Shown: positions 1 through 8,657 of the stretch, one piece after another
Numbering within the stretch: position 1 is the first letter of the stretch
Layout: every line of letters begins with the position of its first letter
NCBI GenBank assembly: GCA_017439665.1
Contig: JAFSIS010000030.1
Location: 1-64,000, forward strand
DNA length: 64,000 nt
DNA from: Lachnospiraceae bacterium
GTDB lineage: Bacteria; Bacillota; Clostridia; Lachnospirales; Lachnospiraceae
Direction: 5' to 3'
Translations under genes and position numbers: made by a program
Notes under the pieces: model-generated
Told to the model about the DNA's origin: nothing
What the model saw: the letters and a program-made list of their open reading frames with translations, nothing else
Database searches by the model: none

Positions 1-158
1 AACTCGTCCAGATTGGAGGCGGTGATGCTCAAAAATTTCAGCCTTTCCCACAGTGGATTCTGCTTATCCCTTGCCTCATGCAAAACCCGTTTATTAAACA
101 ACACCCAGCTCAGCTCACGATTCCAATAATTTGAAGGCTCTAAAAATTTATTTTTCAT
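1..158 (-). CDS. ppk: Polyphosphate kinase 1, N-terminal fragment (runs off left edge)
   Basis: Only the first 52 or so codons are in the window; the rest lies to the left. The translation begins [19 protein letters not shown] and continues through a WERLKFL segment to SNLDE, which matches the N-terminal domain of Ppk1 (NRELSWLxFNxRVL followed by ERLKFLAIxSSNLDEF). Ppk1 makes polyphosphate from ATP. The ATG at 156-158 sits 11 bases after the stop of the exopolyphosphatase gene, so ppx and ppk form one operon, a common arrangement. Active-site histidines are outside the window and cannot be checked. Confidence 0.9.
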   Translation of the reverse strand, partial: MKNKFLEPSNYWNRELSWVLFNKRVLHEARDKQNPLWERLKFLSITASNLDE

Positions 159-169
159 CTTAATTTTCA

Positions 170-1720
170 CTAACTCCCTATGGTTCGTTTCTGTTTGATC
201 ACGGGACGCACACTGTATACCTCTTCAAAAAAATCAGCTCTTGCCCCGATCAGGCCCTGTTCCAAAGTAATATCCTCATCCGTATTTACCGTGATCAAAA
301 GTGTGTTTTCCTTCAGTGATACCTTAATATCCTTAAACTTCTGTTTATGACTTCTATCCAGCCCATTGGCCACCTTTAAGATTGCCGTCAGTTTAGCGAT
401 CACCATATAGGCGTTTCTGTCCAGAGTAGAATTCCGGGCCAGTTCCTCATAATAGCTAAACTTCTGATGATTGTATTTCACCACATTGGCCACGATTTCC
501 CGTTCCACATGGGAAAGACCAATGATCTCCGTAGAAAGAATGATATTATAGGAGCATTCCGCCAGATTACTCATACTGATATATTTTCCACAGTCATGTA
601 AAAGTGCTGCCAGGGTCAATAGCAGTCTTTCCCTCTTGCCCAGACCGTGGATTTTTTTCATATGATCGTAAATATTCAGGGCAATATTTTCCAGGGTCTC
701 ACTTCTTTTTTTGTTTCCCATATAGCGCTTGCTGATGTGCAGGGCACAGGCAATAATGTCCTGTTCGAAGTTATGCTCCTCTTTCAATAGCCCCTTCTTC
801 TGTCCATATTCGAATCCTATCCCATCACAGAGTACCACTCCCGGAGACCAAAGCTGGCTGGCTCCCATGGCCTTCATGCATCGCCGGATGATCACAGCGG
901 AAACAAAGATCAACTCCATATTTTCTTCCGTAACCCCGTATCTTCTGGATAGCTCCATAAAAGAATTCTGGCGGCTCAGGTTCAGATAATCATTGAAGCG
1001 GCTATAGCTTAAATGGGCCGTATCTTTTCCTGCTTTTTCATACTTCTGCATCAGGAAAGAAACATAGTCATCCACCACAATGATATTTTCAATCTCCCTG
1101 TCCTTCAGATACATCTTTTTGAATACGGCCAGCTGGGTGCTGACCATCTCATCCAGAAGGCTCTCGTACTGGGTATTATTTCCTGCAAGATGACGGATCA
1201 TTTCCTGTAACCGAAGGACTCCCAGACGCAGATTCTGGGTAGCTACCAGGGTATCCCGGTCAAAAAGGGAAATCTGTATGCTTCCTCCCCCGATATCCAG
1301 AATGGCCGTTCCCTTTTCAATAATTCTATTAAATTCACAGCCCTTTGATGCTATGGCCTTATAATTTAAAAACCGCTGTTCGGAATTGCTTAAGACCTCG
1401 ATGCGGATGCCTGTCCTCTGCTCAATCTGGTCGATCAGGATCATGGTATTTTCCGTTTCCCTGATAGCACTGGTGCCATAGGCCTTATAGCCTTCCACTC
1501 CGTAACTTTCCATAACCATCTTAAAGGAGTTTAACACCTGGCAGAGCTCATTTACCTTTTCCTTACTGATCTTACCTTCCACGAAGCTTTCTCCACCCAG
1601 ATCCATTCTGTGGCGAAGACAGTCTACTTCCTTCATTCCGTTTTTTATGGTAAACTGAAAAATCTTACAGGTTAACTCAAATGAGCCCACATCAATAGCT
1701 GCAAACAGTCGTAGCTTCAT
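170..1720 (-). CDS. ppx: Exopolyphosphatase, Ppx/GppA family with C-terminal HD domain
   Basis: A 516-residue protein expected to hydrolyse polyphosphate or guanosine pentaphosphate. The N-terminal ASKHA-type ATPase fold shows the phosphate-1 loop AAIDVGSFE near residue 8, the YGTSAIRE segment and the phosphate-2 loop [10 protein letters not shown] near residue 140. The C-terminal third has an HD-type helix ([11 protein letters not shown]), as in long Ppx proteins. Its start overlaps the end of the upstream DUF815 gene by four bases (ATGA), implying translational coupling, and ppk follows after 11 bases. Synthesis and breakdown of polyphosphate are thus encoded together. Family assignment is firm; preference for polyphosphate over pppGpp is inferred from the ppk neighbour. 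Confidence 0.9.
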   Translation of the reverse strand: MKLRLFAAIDVGSFELTCKIFQFTIKNGMKEVDCLRHRMDLGGESFVEGKISKEKVNELCQVLNSFKMVMESYGVEGYKAYGTSAIRETENTMILIDQIEQRTGIRIEVLSNSEQRFLNYKAIASKGCEFNRIIEKGTAILDIGGGSIQISLFDRDTLVATQNLRLGVLRLQEMIRHLAGNNTQYESLLDEMVSTQLAVFKKMYLKDREIENIIVVDDYVSFLMQKYEKAGKDTAHLSYSRFNDYLNLSRQNSFMELSRRYGVTEENMELIFVSAVIIRRCMKAMGASQLWSPGVVLCDGIGFEYGQKKGLLKEEHNFEQDIIACALHISKRYMGNKKRSETLENIALNIYDHMKKIHGLGKRERLLLTLAALLHDCGKYISMSNLAECSYNIILSTEIIGLSHVEREIVANVVKYNHQKFSYYEELARNSTLDRNAYMVIAKLTAILKVANGLDRSHKQKFKDIKVSLKENTLLITVNTDEDITLEQGLIGARADFFEEVYSVRPVIKQKRTIGS

Positions 1721-3036
1721 TCTTTTGCTCCTTCTCTTCCTGGTTTCTCCTGTAGTCCTAAAAGATAATCAATAAACTGCTGGGCACATCGTCCTGACAA
1801 TCCTCCATGGGACAATTCCCACTTATTTGCCTCGGCCAGAAGCTCTTCCTTATCCATGATTACTCCATAACGATCGGCCAGAACGGAAACAATATTCTGA
1901 AACTCCTTTTTATCCGGTCCGCAAAAGAAAATGGTAACGCCAAATCTGGCCACAAGGGACAGCTTTTCCTGTACCGTATCCCCGGCATGAAGATCATCTC
2001 TTCTATCCTCCTTATCAGAGAATTTTTCCCGTACCAGATGGCGCCGGTTGGAGGTGGCATAGATCAGTACATTGCCCGGCTTTTTCTCCAGGCCGCCTTC
2101 GATCACTGCTTTCAGATATTTATACTCCACCTCAAAATCTTCAAAACTCAGGTCATCCATATAGATGATGAATCTATAGTTTCGGTTCTTGATCTGGGCG
2201 ATCACATCATTAAGAAGCTGAAACTGATGCTTATAGATCTCGATGATTCTCAATCCCTGGTCGTAATACTGGTTGGCAATGGCCTTGATACTGGAGGACT
2301 TTCCCGTTCCCGCATCTCCGTAGAGAAGACAATTATTCGCCTTTCTTCCCTCTACAAAAGCCTCTGTATTGTCGATCAGCTTCTTTTTAGGAATCTCATA
2401 GCCTACCAGGTCATCCAGATGGACATGGGCAATATTTAAAATGGGAACGATCCTGGCTCCATTTTCACCCTGCTCTACCCGAAAGGCTTTATGAAGACCG
2501 AATTTCCCCACTCCGTATTCCCGATAAAAGGTAGTCAGCGTCTCCTTCATTTCCTCCGGTGTCTGGCTTCTGGCAAGCTTACCTGCCAGGGTACAGATCC
2601 GGCCCCTGATCCGGCTGTTATACACCCTGCTCTCCTGAGTACTGGCCTGATAGTTCTCCACAAGCTGGTATTCCCTCACTCCCAGCTGCTCCATAATAGC
2701 TGCAAAATTAAAGCCAAAAAATCTTCTGAAGATCATAATGTCATGGAGGACAGCCTCATTGATCGTTCCTTCTATATTTCCTCTGATTTCACAGCTTTTG
2801 CTGTAGCTGTTTTCATTATTGACCAGAAGATTGGTCAGGTAGCAATGCCACAGATTTCCGCTGAAACCATAATTACCGGCCATCTCCAGCAAATGGTGAA
2901 TACATTTATAGGCCAGTGCCTGCATCTTAACCTTATCTACCACCAGCTGAAATTCATTGCCCATAAACCGCGCCATATCCTCCAACAGCCTGGCATCTTC
3001 AAATTCTCTGTAAACGATCAATTCCTGTCTGAACAT
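1717..3036 (-). CDS. DUF815-family AAA-type ATPase
   Basis: A 439-residue ATP-binding protein. Residues about 235-250 carry a Walker A (LLYGDAGTGKSS) and residues near 295 an acidic Walker B-like IIYMDDLSFEDFE, both typical of DUF815; the sensor region contains ATSNRRHLVREKF, also typical. The N-terminal 180 residues are helical and of unknown role. Function of the family is not established; it resembles AAA+ loaders or remodellers. It lies between pheA (43 bases upstream) and ppx (four-base overlap), so it is probably co-transcribed with the polyphosphate genes. Alternative readings such as a plain AAA chaperone are possible. Confidence 0.8.
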   Translation of the reverse strand: MFRQELIVYREFEDARLLEDMARFMGNEFQLVVDKVKMQALAYKCIHHLLEMAGNYGFSGNLWHCYLTNLLVNNENSYSKSCEIRGNIEGTINEAVLHDIMIFRRFFGFNFAAIMEQLGVREYQLVENYQASTQESRVYNSRIRGRICTLAGKLARSQTPEEMKETLTTFYREYGVGKFGLHKAFRVEQGENGARIVPILNIAHVHLDDLVGYEIPKKKLIDNTEAFVEGRKANNCLLYGDAGTGKSSSIKAIANQYYDQGLRIIEIYKHQFQLLNDVIAQIKNRNYRFIIYMDDLSFEDFEVEYKYLKAVIEGGLEKKPGNVLIYATSNRRHLVREKFSDKEDRRDDLHAGDTVQEKLSLVARFGVTIFFCGPDKKEFQNIVSVLADRYGVIMDKEELLAEANKWELSHGGLSGRCAQQFIDYLLGLQEKPGREGAKE

Positions 3037-3079
3037 ATTTTTCTCTCTCTTTATCTTTTGGTTTCTTGTATTGATTCCC

Positions 3080-4210
3080 TTAATAATTTCCCAGAATCTT
3101 CATATTGGTAGTTTCTTCCCTAAGCCCCCGAAGTGCATTTTTTACTCCGCTGTCTTTGAGACTTCCATCAAAGTCAATGAAAAAACGGTACTCAAAGCTT
3201 CTTTCCGGAATGGGTCTGGACTCAATCTTGGTCATATTCAGATTGTTATAAATAAAATGGGAAAGAATATGGTACAGGGATCCGCTCTCATGGGGAATCT
3301 CAAAGCAAAGACTGACCTTCTCCGCCTTCTCATAAAAGATCTTACGGTTGGTCACCACAATAAAACGGGTACAGTTATTCTCTGCCTGATTCACTCCCTG
3401 CTGCAAAACTTCCAGCCCATAAATCTCCCCGGCCCTTTTTCCGGCAATGGCCGCCTGATTTTTCACCCCCTCTTCCTTTACCTTTCTGGCGGCAAAGGCA
3501 TTATTCAACAGGCTTACCTGCTTCCAGGCAGGATGCTGCCGCAAAAAGCTGTCACTCTGCATCAGGGACTGGGGATGGGAAAAAACAGTGTCTATATCCT
3601 CTATCCTTGCTCCCGGTACTCCCAACAGACAATGCTCGATCTTCACCTTTTGTTCTCCCACGATATAGTGTTCAAATTCTACCAGCAGATCATAAATCTC
3701 ACTGACGATTCCAGCGGTGGAATTTTCAATGGGAAGAATAGCATAGTCCGCACTTCCCTCCTCCAGAGCACACATAGCCTGGCGAAAGGTATCTACTGAA
3801 AAACAATCCGTGTCTTTTCCGAAAAAAGCTTCCAGTGCCTCCTGGGAATAGGAGCCAGGCGCTCCCTGGAAAACCACCCTGGTATCCTCTGCTTTAAGGC
3901 TTTCTACCGCTTCAAAGGGAAGACGGAGTACCCTTCCCTCCTCTGCCAGCATACCATACTGCAGCTTGCGGCTTACCGACATGATCTGTTCAAACAGCTC
4001 CCTTATCGCTTTTTCGTTAAATTCATTTTCTGCAAATGCTGTTACACTCTGAATTTTCTGTTCTTCTCTCTCCCGGTCAAGGACCATTTTCTGATTGGCG
4101 ATCTTATACCGGGCAACACCCTTGCATACCTCCAGACGCTGCTGATACAGCTCCACCATTTCTTTGTCAATAGCGTCCAATTGATCTCTTAATATCGATA
4201 AGTCTTTCAT
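3080..4210 (-). CDS. pheA: Bifunctional chorismate mutase / prephenate dehydratase
   Basis: A 376-residue P-protein that converts chorismate to prephenate and then to phenylpyruvate in phenylalanine synthesis. Residues 1-85 are an AroQ-type chorismate mutase (LRDQLDAIDKEMVELYQQR). Residues about 108-285 are the dehydratase domain (VFQGAPGSYSQEA, then ILPIENSTAG, then NNCTRFIVV). Residues about 295-376 form the ACT regulatory domain with the ESRPIPER phenylalanine-binding signature, so feedback inhibition by phenylalanine is expected. The length is normal for the fused enzyme. A promoter lies at 4272-4300. I saw no T-box-like leader in the short 5' region. Confidence 0.95.
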   Translation of the reverse strand: MKDLSILRDQLDAIDKEMVELYQQRLEVCKGVARYKIANQKMVLDREREEQKIQSVTAFAENEFNEKAIRELFEQIMSVSRKLQYGMLAEEGRVLRLPFEAVESLKAEDTRVVFQGAPGSYSQEALEAFFGKDTDCFSVDTFRQAMCALEEGSADYAILPIENSTAGIVSEIYDLLVEFEHYIVGEQKVKIEHCLLGVPGARIEDIDTVFSHPQSLMQSDSFLRQHPAWKQVSLLNNAFAARKVKEEGVKNQAAIAGKRAGEIYGLEVLQQGVNQAENNCTRFIVVTNRKIFYEKAEKVSLCFEIPHESGSLYHILSHFIYNNLNMTKIESRPIPERSFEYRFFIDFDGSLKDSGVKNALRGLREETTNMKILGNY

Positions 4211-4271
4211 TTTTTACCTTTTCTGCCGTTTAAGCAGTTTTTTCCCCTTTTTCATTGTTAGTTAAAAGTTT

Positions 4272-4300
4272 ACTCTAATTTTTGCTTGATAGCAAGTCAA
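4272..4300 (-). promoter_or_regulatory. Sigma-70 promoter for pheA operon
   Basis: On the minus strand a TTGACT -35 box (4295-4300) is separated by exactly 17 bases from a TAGAGT -10 box (4272-4277), about 60 bases upstream of the pheA start. It overlaps the -35 and spacer of the divergent promoter at 4286-4314, so the two may compete for polymerase. Confidence 0.6.
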
Positions 4301-4314
4301 TCTGGCACTATACT
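4286..4314 (+). promoter_or_regulatory. Sigma-70 promoter for DUF5050 / two-component operon
   Basis: A TTGATA -35 box (4286-4291), a 17-base spacer and a TATACT -10 box (4309-4314) precede the gene starting at 4369. The leader would be about 50 bases and carries GGAGGT before the start codon. Confidence 0.65.
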
Positions 4315-4368
4315 ATAGATATAGCCTGACATTCTTTCTTATCATGCAGGCGATCGGAGGTAATCCTT

Positions 4369-5388
4369 ATGCATAAGATAAAACAGCTAATCGTTCCTGT
4401 CATCCTTCTTATTGTTATCGGTGCGGTATTGTTCCTTGCCTTATGGATGAAGCATATCCCATCCAATCCCAACGGAACCCTTGGCAACACAGCCGGAAAC
4501 CTGATCAACAATGGCCTTTTCTGCGAGTCCGATGGTAAGGTCTATTTTTCCAATCCTTATGATCAGGATACTCTTTATGTCATGAACCCTGATGAAACTG
4601 AAGTGGAGAAGCTTTCTGCCATGGGCGTCCAGTCCATTAATGCCGGCGGTGATTTTCTCTATTTTTATCAGAAAGGCAGCTCTGAAGGCTCTGGCCTGGG
4701 CTTTCTCATCAAAACTGTAGGCATGTACCGTATGCGCAAGGACGGTTCTTCTTCCACCTGCTTAAAGCGTGATCCTGCCGGAATCATCTCCCTGATCAAT
4801 AATGATCTTTATTATCAGCACTATACCAATAAGACGGGTACCTATCTTGACAGAATGGCAATCGACAAATCCTCAGAAGAAACGCTGTTTGAAAGTATGA
4901 TCTCTCCGGCCTCTGTAGTAAATAATGTAATCTACTATACCAATCCGGATGACTACCACTATCTCTATGCTTACGATACCACCACCGGTATCGCCAGCCT
5001 GTTCTGGCCACATAGGGTCTGGAACCCTGTTTATCATGGAGATTATATTTATTTTATGGATATGGAAACCGATTACGAACTTCACCGCTATAATCCATAT
5101 ACCGGTGTGGAAGAGGTTCTGACCACAGATCGTATTGATACCTTTAATGTATATGACAATATGATCTATTATCAGCGTAGTTCCCAGACGGAACCGGCTC
5201 TGATCAGAATGCGTACTGATGGCTCCTATCAGGAGGTTGTTGCAAGAGGAGTTTTTCAGAATATTAATATTACATCCAATTTTGTCTATTTTAATGAATA
5301 TGATATTCCCACTCCGGTTTATCATCAGTCTACCTATGGTGCAATTTCTGTGGGACAGTTTACTCCCATCAGCGTAGATGCAGAATAG
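4369..5388 (+). CDS. DUF5050-type membrane-anchored beta-propeller-like protein
   Basis: A 339-residue protein with an N-terminal hydrophobic segment (residues about 7-27) and a long outside domain built of repeats in which Tyr/Phe-rich strands such as GKVYFSNPYD, DFLYFYQ and NVIYYTNPDD recur. This spacing is typical of DUF5050 proteins, common in Lachnospiraceae and predicted to fold as beta-propellers. There are no recognisable catalytic residues. A GGAGGT ribosome binding site fixes the start. It ends 18 bases before a response regulator gene on the same strand, so it probably belongs to that signalling operon, perhaps as an accessory sensor; that role is inferred from position only. Confidence 0.75.
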   Translation: MHKIKQLIVPVILLIVIGAVLFLALWMKHIPSNPNGTLGNTAGNLINNGLFCESDGKVYFSNPYDQDTLYVMNPDETEVEKLSAMGVQSINAGGDFLYFYQKGSSEGSGLGFLIKTVGMYRMRKDGSSSTCLKRDPAGIISLINNDLYYQHYTNKTGTYLDRMAIDKSSEETLFESMISPASVVNNVIYYTNPDDYHYLYAYDTTTGIASLFWPHRVWNPVYHGDYIYFMDMETDYELHRYNPYTGVEEVLTTDRIDTFNVYDNMIYYQRSSQTEPALIRMRTDGSYQEVVARGVFQNINITSNFVYFNEYDIPTPVYHQSTYGAISVGQFTPISVDAE

Positions 5389-5406
5389 AATAAGGAGCTG
5401 AGGTAT

Positions 5407-6075
5407 ATGCGGATTTTATTGGCAGAAGACGAAAAGGATCTGAATGAGGTTATCGTAAAAACCCTGGAGAAAAACGGCTACAGTGTGGATTCCTGCAGCA
5501 ATGGCAGGGACGCTTTATATTATCTGGAAAATACGGAATATGATGCTGCCATTCTGGATATTATGATGCCCGGGATGAGCGGAATCCAGGTGTTAAAGTC
5601 TATCCGTGCTGTGGGCAGTACTCTCCCGGTTCTTTTCCTGACCGCCAGAGACAGTATTTCCCAGCGGGTAGAAGGTCTGGATGCCGGTGCCGATGATTAT
5701 CTGGTAAAGCCCTTTGCCTTTGATGAACTTCTTGCCCGTATCCGGGTAATGCTTCGTAAAAAAGGCGGCAGTGCACAAAACATCTTCTATCTGGCTGATC
5801 TGAAGGTGAATCTGACGGCTCATACCGTTTTTCGTGACAATACTCCGATTACACTGTCCGCCAAGGAATTTTCCATTCTGGAGTATATGATCCTCAATCA
5901 GGGAATCGTTTTAAGCCGTGAAAAGATTGAAGCCCATATTTGGAACTATGACTATGAAGGCGGCTCCAATCTGGTGGATGTTTATATCCGTTATCTGAGA
6001 AAAAAGATTGATGAACCCTTCAGCCCTAAACTGATCCATACCGTCCGTGGTGTGGGATATGTATTGAAGGAATGA
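5407..6075 (+). CDS. OmpR/PhoB-family response regulator
   Basis: A 222-residue two-component regulator. The receiver domain (1-115) has the acidic pair D8/E9, phosphoacceptor D51 (AAILDIMMPG), T79 and K101 (DYLVKPF). The C-terminal winged helix (about 128-222) ends with the typical VRGVGYVLKE. It is preceded by the DUF5050 gene and followed by a histidine kinase gene, but a terminator-like hairpin lies in the 88-base gap before the kinase. Likely targets are the PepSY lipoprotein genes downstream, where a direct repeat of the kind bound by this family is found at 7543-7559. Confidence 0.93.
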   Translation: MRILLAEDEKDLNEVIVKTLEKNGYSVDSCSNGRDALYYLENTEYDAAILDIMMPGMSGIQVLKSIRAVGSTLPVLFLTARDSISQRVEGLDAGADDYLVKPFAFDELLARIRVMLRKKGGSAQNIFYLADLKVNLTAHTVFRDNTPITLSAKEFSILEYMILNQGIVLSREKIEAHIWNYDYEGGSNLVDVYIRYLRKKIDEPFSPKLIHTVRGVGYVLKE

Positions 6076-6101
6076 AGATTTTAAATACCGTACTAAAGCG
6101 G

Positions 6102-6144
6102 GGATGTTGCAAAGGAGTGAAAACATTTTGCAACATCCTTTTTT
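6102..6144 (+). terminator. Intrinsic-terminator-like hairpin between regulator and kinase genes
   Basis: Perfect 12-base arms, GGATGTTGCAAA (6102-6113) and TTTGCAACATCC (6127-6138), enclose a 13-base loop and are followed directly by TTTTTT (6139-6144). It lies 27 bases after the response regulator stop and 20 bases before the kinase start, so it would reduce kinase expression relative to the regulator. Confidence 0.75.
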
Positions 6145-6163
6145 AAGAAAACGAGGGACATCG

Positions 6164-7528
6164 ATGAAAAAACTCTCCATCAAAATAAAAATAACTTTAT
6201 GGTATACCCTGTTTATGACTCTGCTGGTCATTCTGAGCCTGGGGCTCTTGCTGACAGTGAGCAATACCCGGGTACTGTCCAACACCGGAAACCGATTGAA
6301 GAATACGGTCATCAAAAGCTTCAAGGAGGTTGAATACAGACAGGGCTCTCTGAAAATTGATGACGACTTTACTGCTCTGGGAATAGAGGAAGGAATCTAT
6401 CTCTCGGTCTACGATGGGGCAGGTAATTTTCTCTATGGCAGACTCCCCTCCTATTACAATGGTACTGCTTCTCTCATTATGGATGAGCTTCAACAGGAGT
6501 ACGATTTTTATACTCAATGGTATCTTTATGACTATTTGATGGAACTGGAAGGCTACGGTCCTTTATGGGTAAGAGGAATCACCTCCCAGACTTCCACGGA
6601 TCGAATGATGGTTACTCTGCTTCATATCTCCCTGATCATCTTTCCCTTTTTTCTGATCGTAATTTCTGTCGGTGGCTATCTGATCATCCGTCGTACTCTC
6701 TCACCCTTAGACAAGGTTACGGAGACTGCATTCACCATCAGCCAGGGAAATGATCTCTCCCGAAGAATCCATCTTGACAAAGGAAAGGATGAGGTTCATC
6801 GCCTGGCTCATACCTTCGATCACATGATGGATCGCCTTCAGGCTGCCTTTGAGCGGGAAAAGCAGTTCACCTCAGACGTTTCCCATGAATTGCGCACCCC
6901 TACGGCAGTAATCCTTTCCCAATGCGAGTATGCCTTGGCAGAGGACACTTCTTACGAAGAACAAAAATGTAGTATTACCGCTATCCATAATCAGGCAAGA
7001 AAAATCTCCGGTCTGATCTCCCAGCTTCTTACTCTTGCCCGGGCAGACAGCGGACGACTGATGCTGAACAAAGAAGAGATTAATTTAAGCCAGCTTGCCC
7101 AGGTAGTCTGTGAAGAACAGCAGGAGCTTGCCCATGCAAAAAATATACAGATAGAGCAACAGATAGAGCCGGATCTCCTTTTCTCCTGTGACGAAACTAT
7201 GATAATGCGCTTTTTTATCAATCTGCTTAATAATGCCATAACCTACGGCAGAGAAGGCGGGCATATTCTGCTTACCCTTTCTACCGCAGGCAGCAGAATA
7301 GAAGGCAGTATCTGTGATGATGGCATCGGTATTGGCCCTGAGCATCTTCCTCATATCTGGGAACGCTTTTATCAGGCAGACAGCTCCAGAACTTCTCTAA
7401 ACAACGGATTCGGAGCCGGCCTGGGACTTCCCATGGTGAAATGGATAGTCGAAGCTCATGACGGCAGCATTACCGTAGAAAGTACACCTGATGTGGGAAC
7501 CATATTCCTTTTTTCTTTTCCCAGATAA
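6164..7528 (+). CDS. Membrane histidine kinase (HAMP-HisKA-HATPase)
   Basis: A 454-residue sensor kinase. It has a first membrane helix near residues 10-32, an outside sensor loop of about 115 residues, a second helix near 150-175, a HAMP linker, the HisKA H-box SHELRTPTAVI with H241, an N-box (FFINLLNNAITYG) and G-boxes (DDGIGIG, GAGLGLPMVKW). I chose the ATG at 6164, preceded by GAGGGA. An in-frame ATG at 6104 exists but lies inside the terminator hairpin arm and has no ribosome binding site. It is the evident partner of the upstream response regulator. Confidence 0.9.
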   Translation: MKKLSIKIKITLWYTLFMTLLVILSLGLLLTVSNTRVLSNTGNRLKNTVIKSFKEVEYRQGSLKIDDDFTALGIEEGIYLSVYDGAGNFLYGRLPSYYNGTASLIMDELQQEYDFYTQWYLYDYLMELEGYGPLWVRGITSQTSTDRMMVTLLHISLIIFPFFLIVISVGGYLIIRRTLSPLDKVTETAFTISQGNDLSRRIHLDKGKDEVHRLAHTFDHMMDRLQAAFEREKQFTSDVSHELRTPTAVILSQCEYALAEDTSYEEQKCSITAIHNQARKISGLISQLLTLARADSGRLMLNKEEINLSQLAQVVCEEQQELAHAKNIQIEQQIEPDLLFSCDETMIMRFFINLLNNAITYGREGGHILLTLSTAGSRIEGSICDDGIGIGPEHLPHIWERFYQADSSRTSLNNGFGAGLGLPMVKWIVEAHDGSITVESTPDVGTIFLFSFPR

Positions 7529-7542
7529 AAAATTTTTTTTCT

Positions 7543-7559
7543 TTTAATGTTTCTTTAAT
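7543..7559 (+). promoter_or_regulatory. Candidate response-regulator operator (11-bp-phased direct repeat)
   Basis: Two TTTAAT half-sites (7543-7548 and 7554-7559) are separated by five bases, giving an 11-base repeat period. OmpR-family regulators of the PmrA/QseB type bind CTTAAT-N5-CTTAAT sites of this geometry. It sits 75 bases upstream of the first PepSY lipoprotein gene and just after the kinase gene, so it is a plausible site for the adjacent regulator. Confidence 0.5.
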
Positions 7560-7633
7560 CTTTGGCGGTTAGGATAAAAACATCAAACAGAAAACAAATA
7601 TTACCGCCTTAGGCGAGAAAAAGGAGAATAATT

Positions 7634-8584
7634 ATGTTAAGAAAAAAAATTCTTTTCGTTACCGCTGTAACCATCATGACCCTTAGTTTATCTGCCTGTG
7701 GACAGGAGCAGTCCTCCGCACAAAAAAACCAGATTAAATCATCTCTAACCAATACCGTACAAACCGAAGCTTCTGCTTCTGCCCAGACTACGGAAATCAA
7801 CCAGGCAAGCCTGCAAAGTGTACAGACCTCTAACAGCTCTGTAAATGTGGATAAGGAGGTCTCCTACATTGGAGAGGATAAGGCCATGTCCATTGCCCTG
7901 GAACATGCACAATATACTCAGAAGGACCTGCTCTTTTCCTATGTAAAGCTGGATTTTGACGATGGTGTATGGAACTATGATGTGGAATTTTATGCAGAAA
8001 ACAGAGAGTTTGACTATGAAATTGATGCCATTACCGGAGATATTTTAAGCTTTGATTTTGAAATGGAAGGTAATTTTACTCCACCGGCTTCAAATAAAGA
8101 GAGTACAAATTCCTCCACCGGTAAGACTAATACTACGACAGCTGCCACTAATACCTCCTCCGGAAGTACCTCATCCACCAATGCAGGAACATCGGCTTCT
8201 ACCCAGACCACTACTTCTGCACAAACTACTACTCAGACGCAGACTTCTGCTCCTGCACAGACTACTACTGAGACACAGACTGCTGCTCCCACACAAACCA
8301 CTACTCAGGCTGCTGCTCCTGTGCAGGTTACCACACCGGAACCCACCCCTGCCCCTGCACAGACTACTACTTCTTCCGGTGTAAGCATCGATACTGCCCG
8401 CCAGACTGCCCTGGCCAGAGTTCCCGGAGCAACCAACGACAATATCCGTATTCATGAAGATTACGACGATGGCCACAGAGTCTATGAAGGCAAGATTATC
8501 TATAATGCCATGGAGTATGAATTTGAAATTGATGCGGCTACAGAAAATGTTATTGAATGGGATGCAGAATCCATTTATGATTAA
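7634..8584 (+). CDS. Lipoprotein with two PepSY-like domains and a Thr/Gln-rich linker
   Basis: A 316-residue exported lipoprotein. The signal peptide ends in a lipobox (LSLSAC) with lipidated C22. Two PepSY-type repeats follow, at about residues 73-150 (AMSIALEHAQ, then FDYEIDAITGDIL) and 248-316 (ARQTALARV, then YEFEIDAATENVI). They are joined by a roughly 90-residue low-complexity linker rich in Thr, Gln, Ala and Ser, encoded by ACT/CAG-type repeats. PepSY domains are thought to inhibit proteases or bind cell-surface partners; the exact role here is unknown. The next gene is a shorter paralogue. AGGAG precedes the start. Probably controlled by the upstream two-component system. Confidence 0.85.
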   Translation: MLRKKILFVTAVTIMTLSLSACGQEQSSAQKNQIKSSLTNTVQTEASASAQTTEINQASLQSVQTSNSSVNVDKEVSYIGEDKAMSIALEHAQYTQKDLLFSYVKLDFDDGVWNYDVEFYAENREFDYEIDAITGDILSFDFEMEGNFTPPASNKESTNSSTGKTNTTTAATNTSSGSTSSTNAGTSASTQTTTSAQTTTQTQTSAPAQTTTETQTAAPTQTTTQAAAPVQVTTPEPTPAPAQTTTSSGVSIDTARQTALARVPGATNDNIRIHEDYDDGHRVYEGKIIYNAMEYEFEIDAATENVIEWDAESIYD

Positions 8585-8657
8585 TCATCTGTATCTATAC
8601 AGCCTGCCAACAATACAAATCCAGGCAAAATGGCTTTAAACAGAAAGGAAAATAATT

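Noticed and set aside
4211..4300. T-box or attenuator upstream of pheA
   Set aside because: The leader is about 60 bases, with no T-box sequence or terminator pair.
6104..6163. In-frame ATG upstream of the histidine kinase giving 20 extra residues
   Set aside because: It lies inside the terminator hairpin arm, has no ribosome binding site, and the extra residues do not resemble a kinase N-terminus.
8052..8476. Long open frames opposite or out of frame with the PepSY linker
   Set aside because: They are products of the repeated ACT/CAG composition and lack starts with ribosome binding sites.
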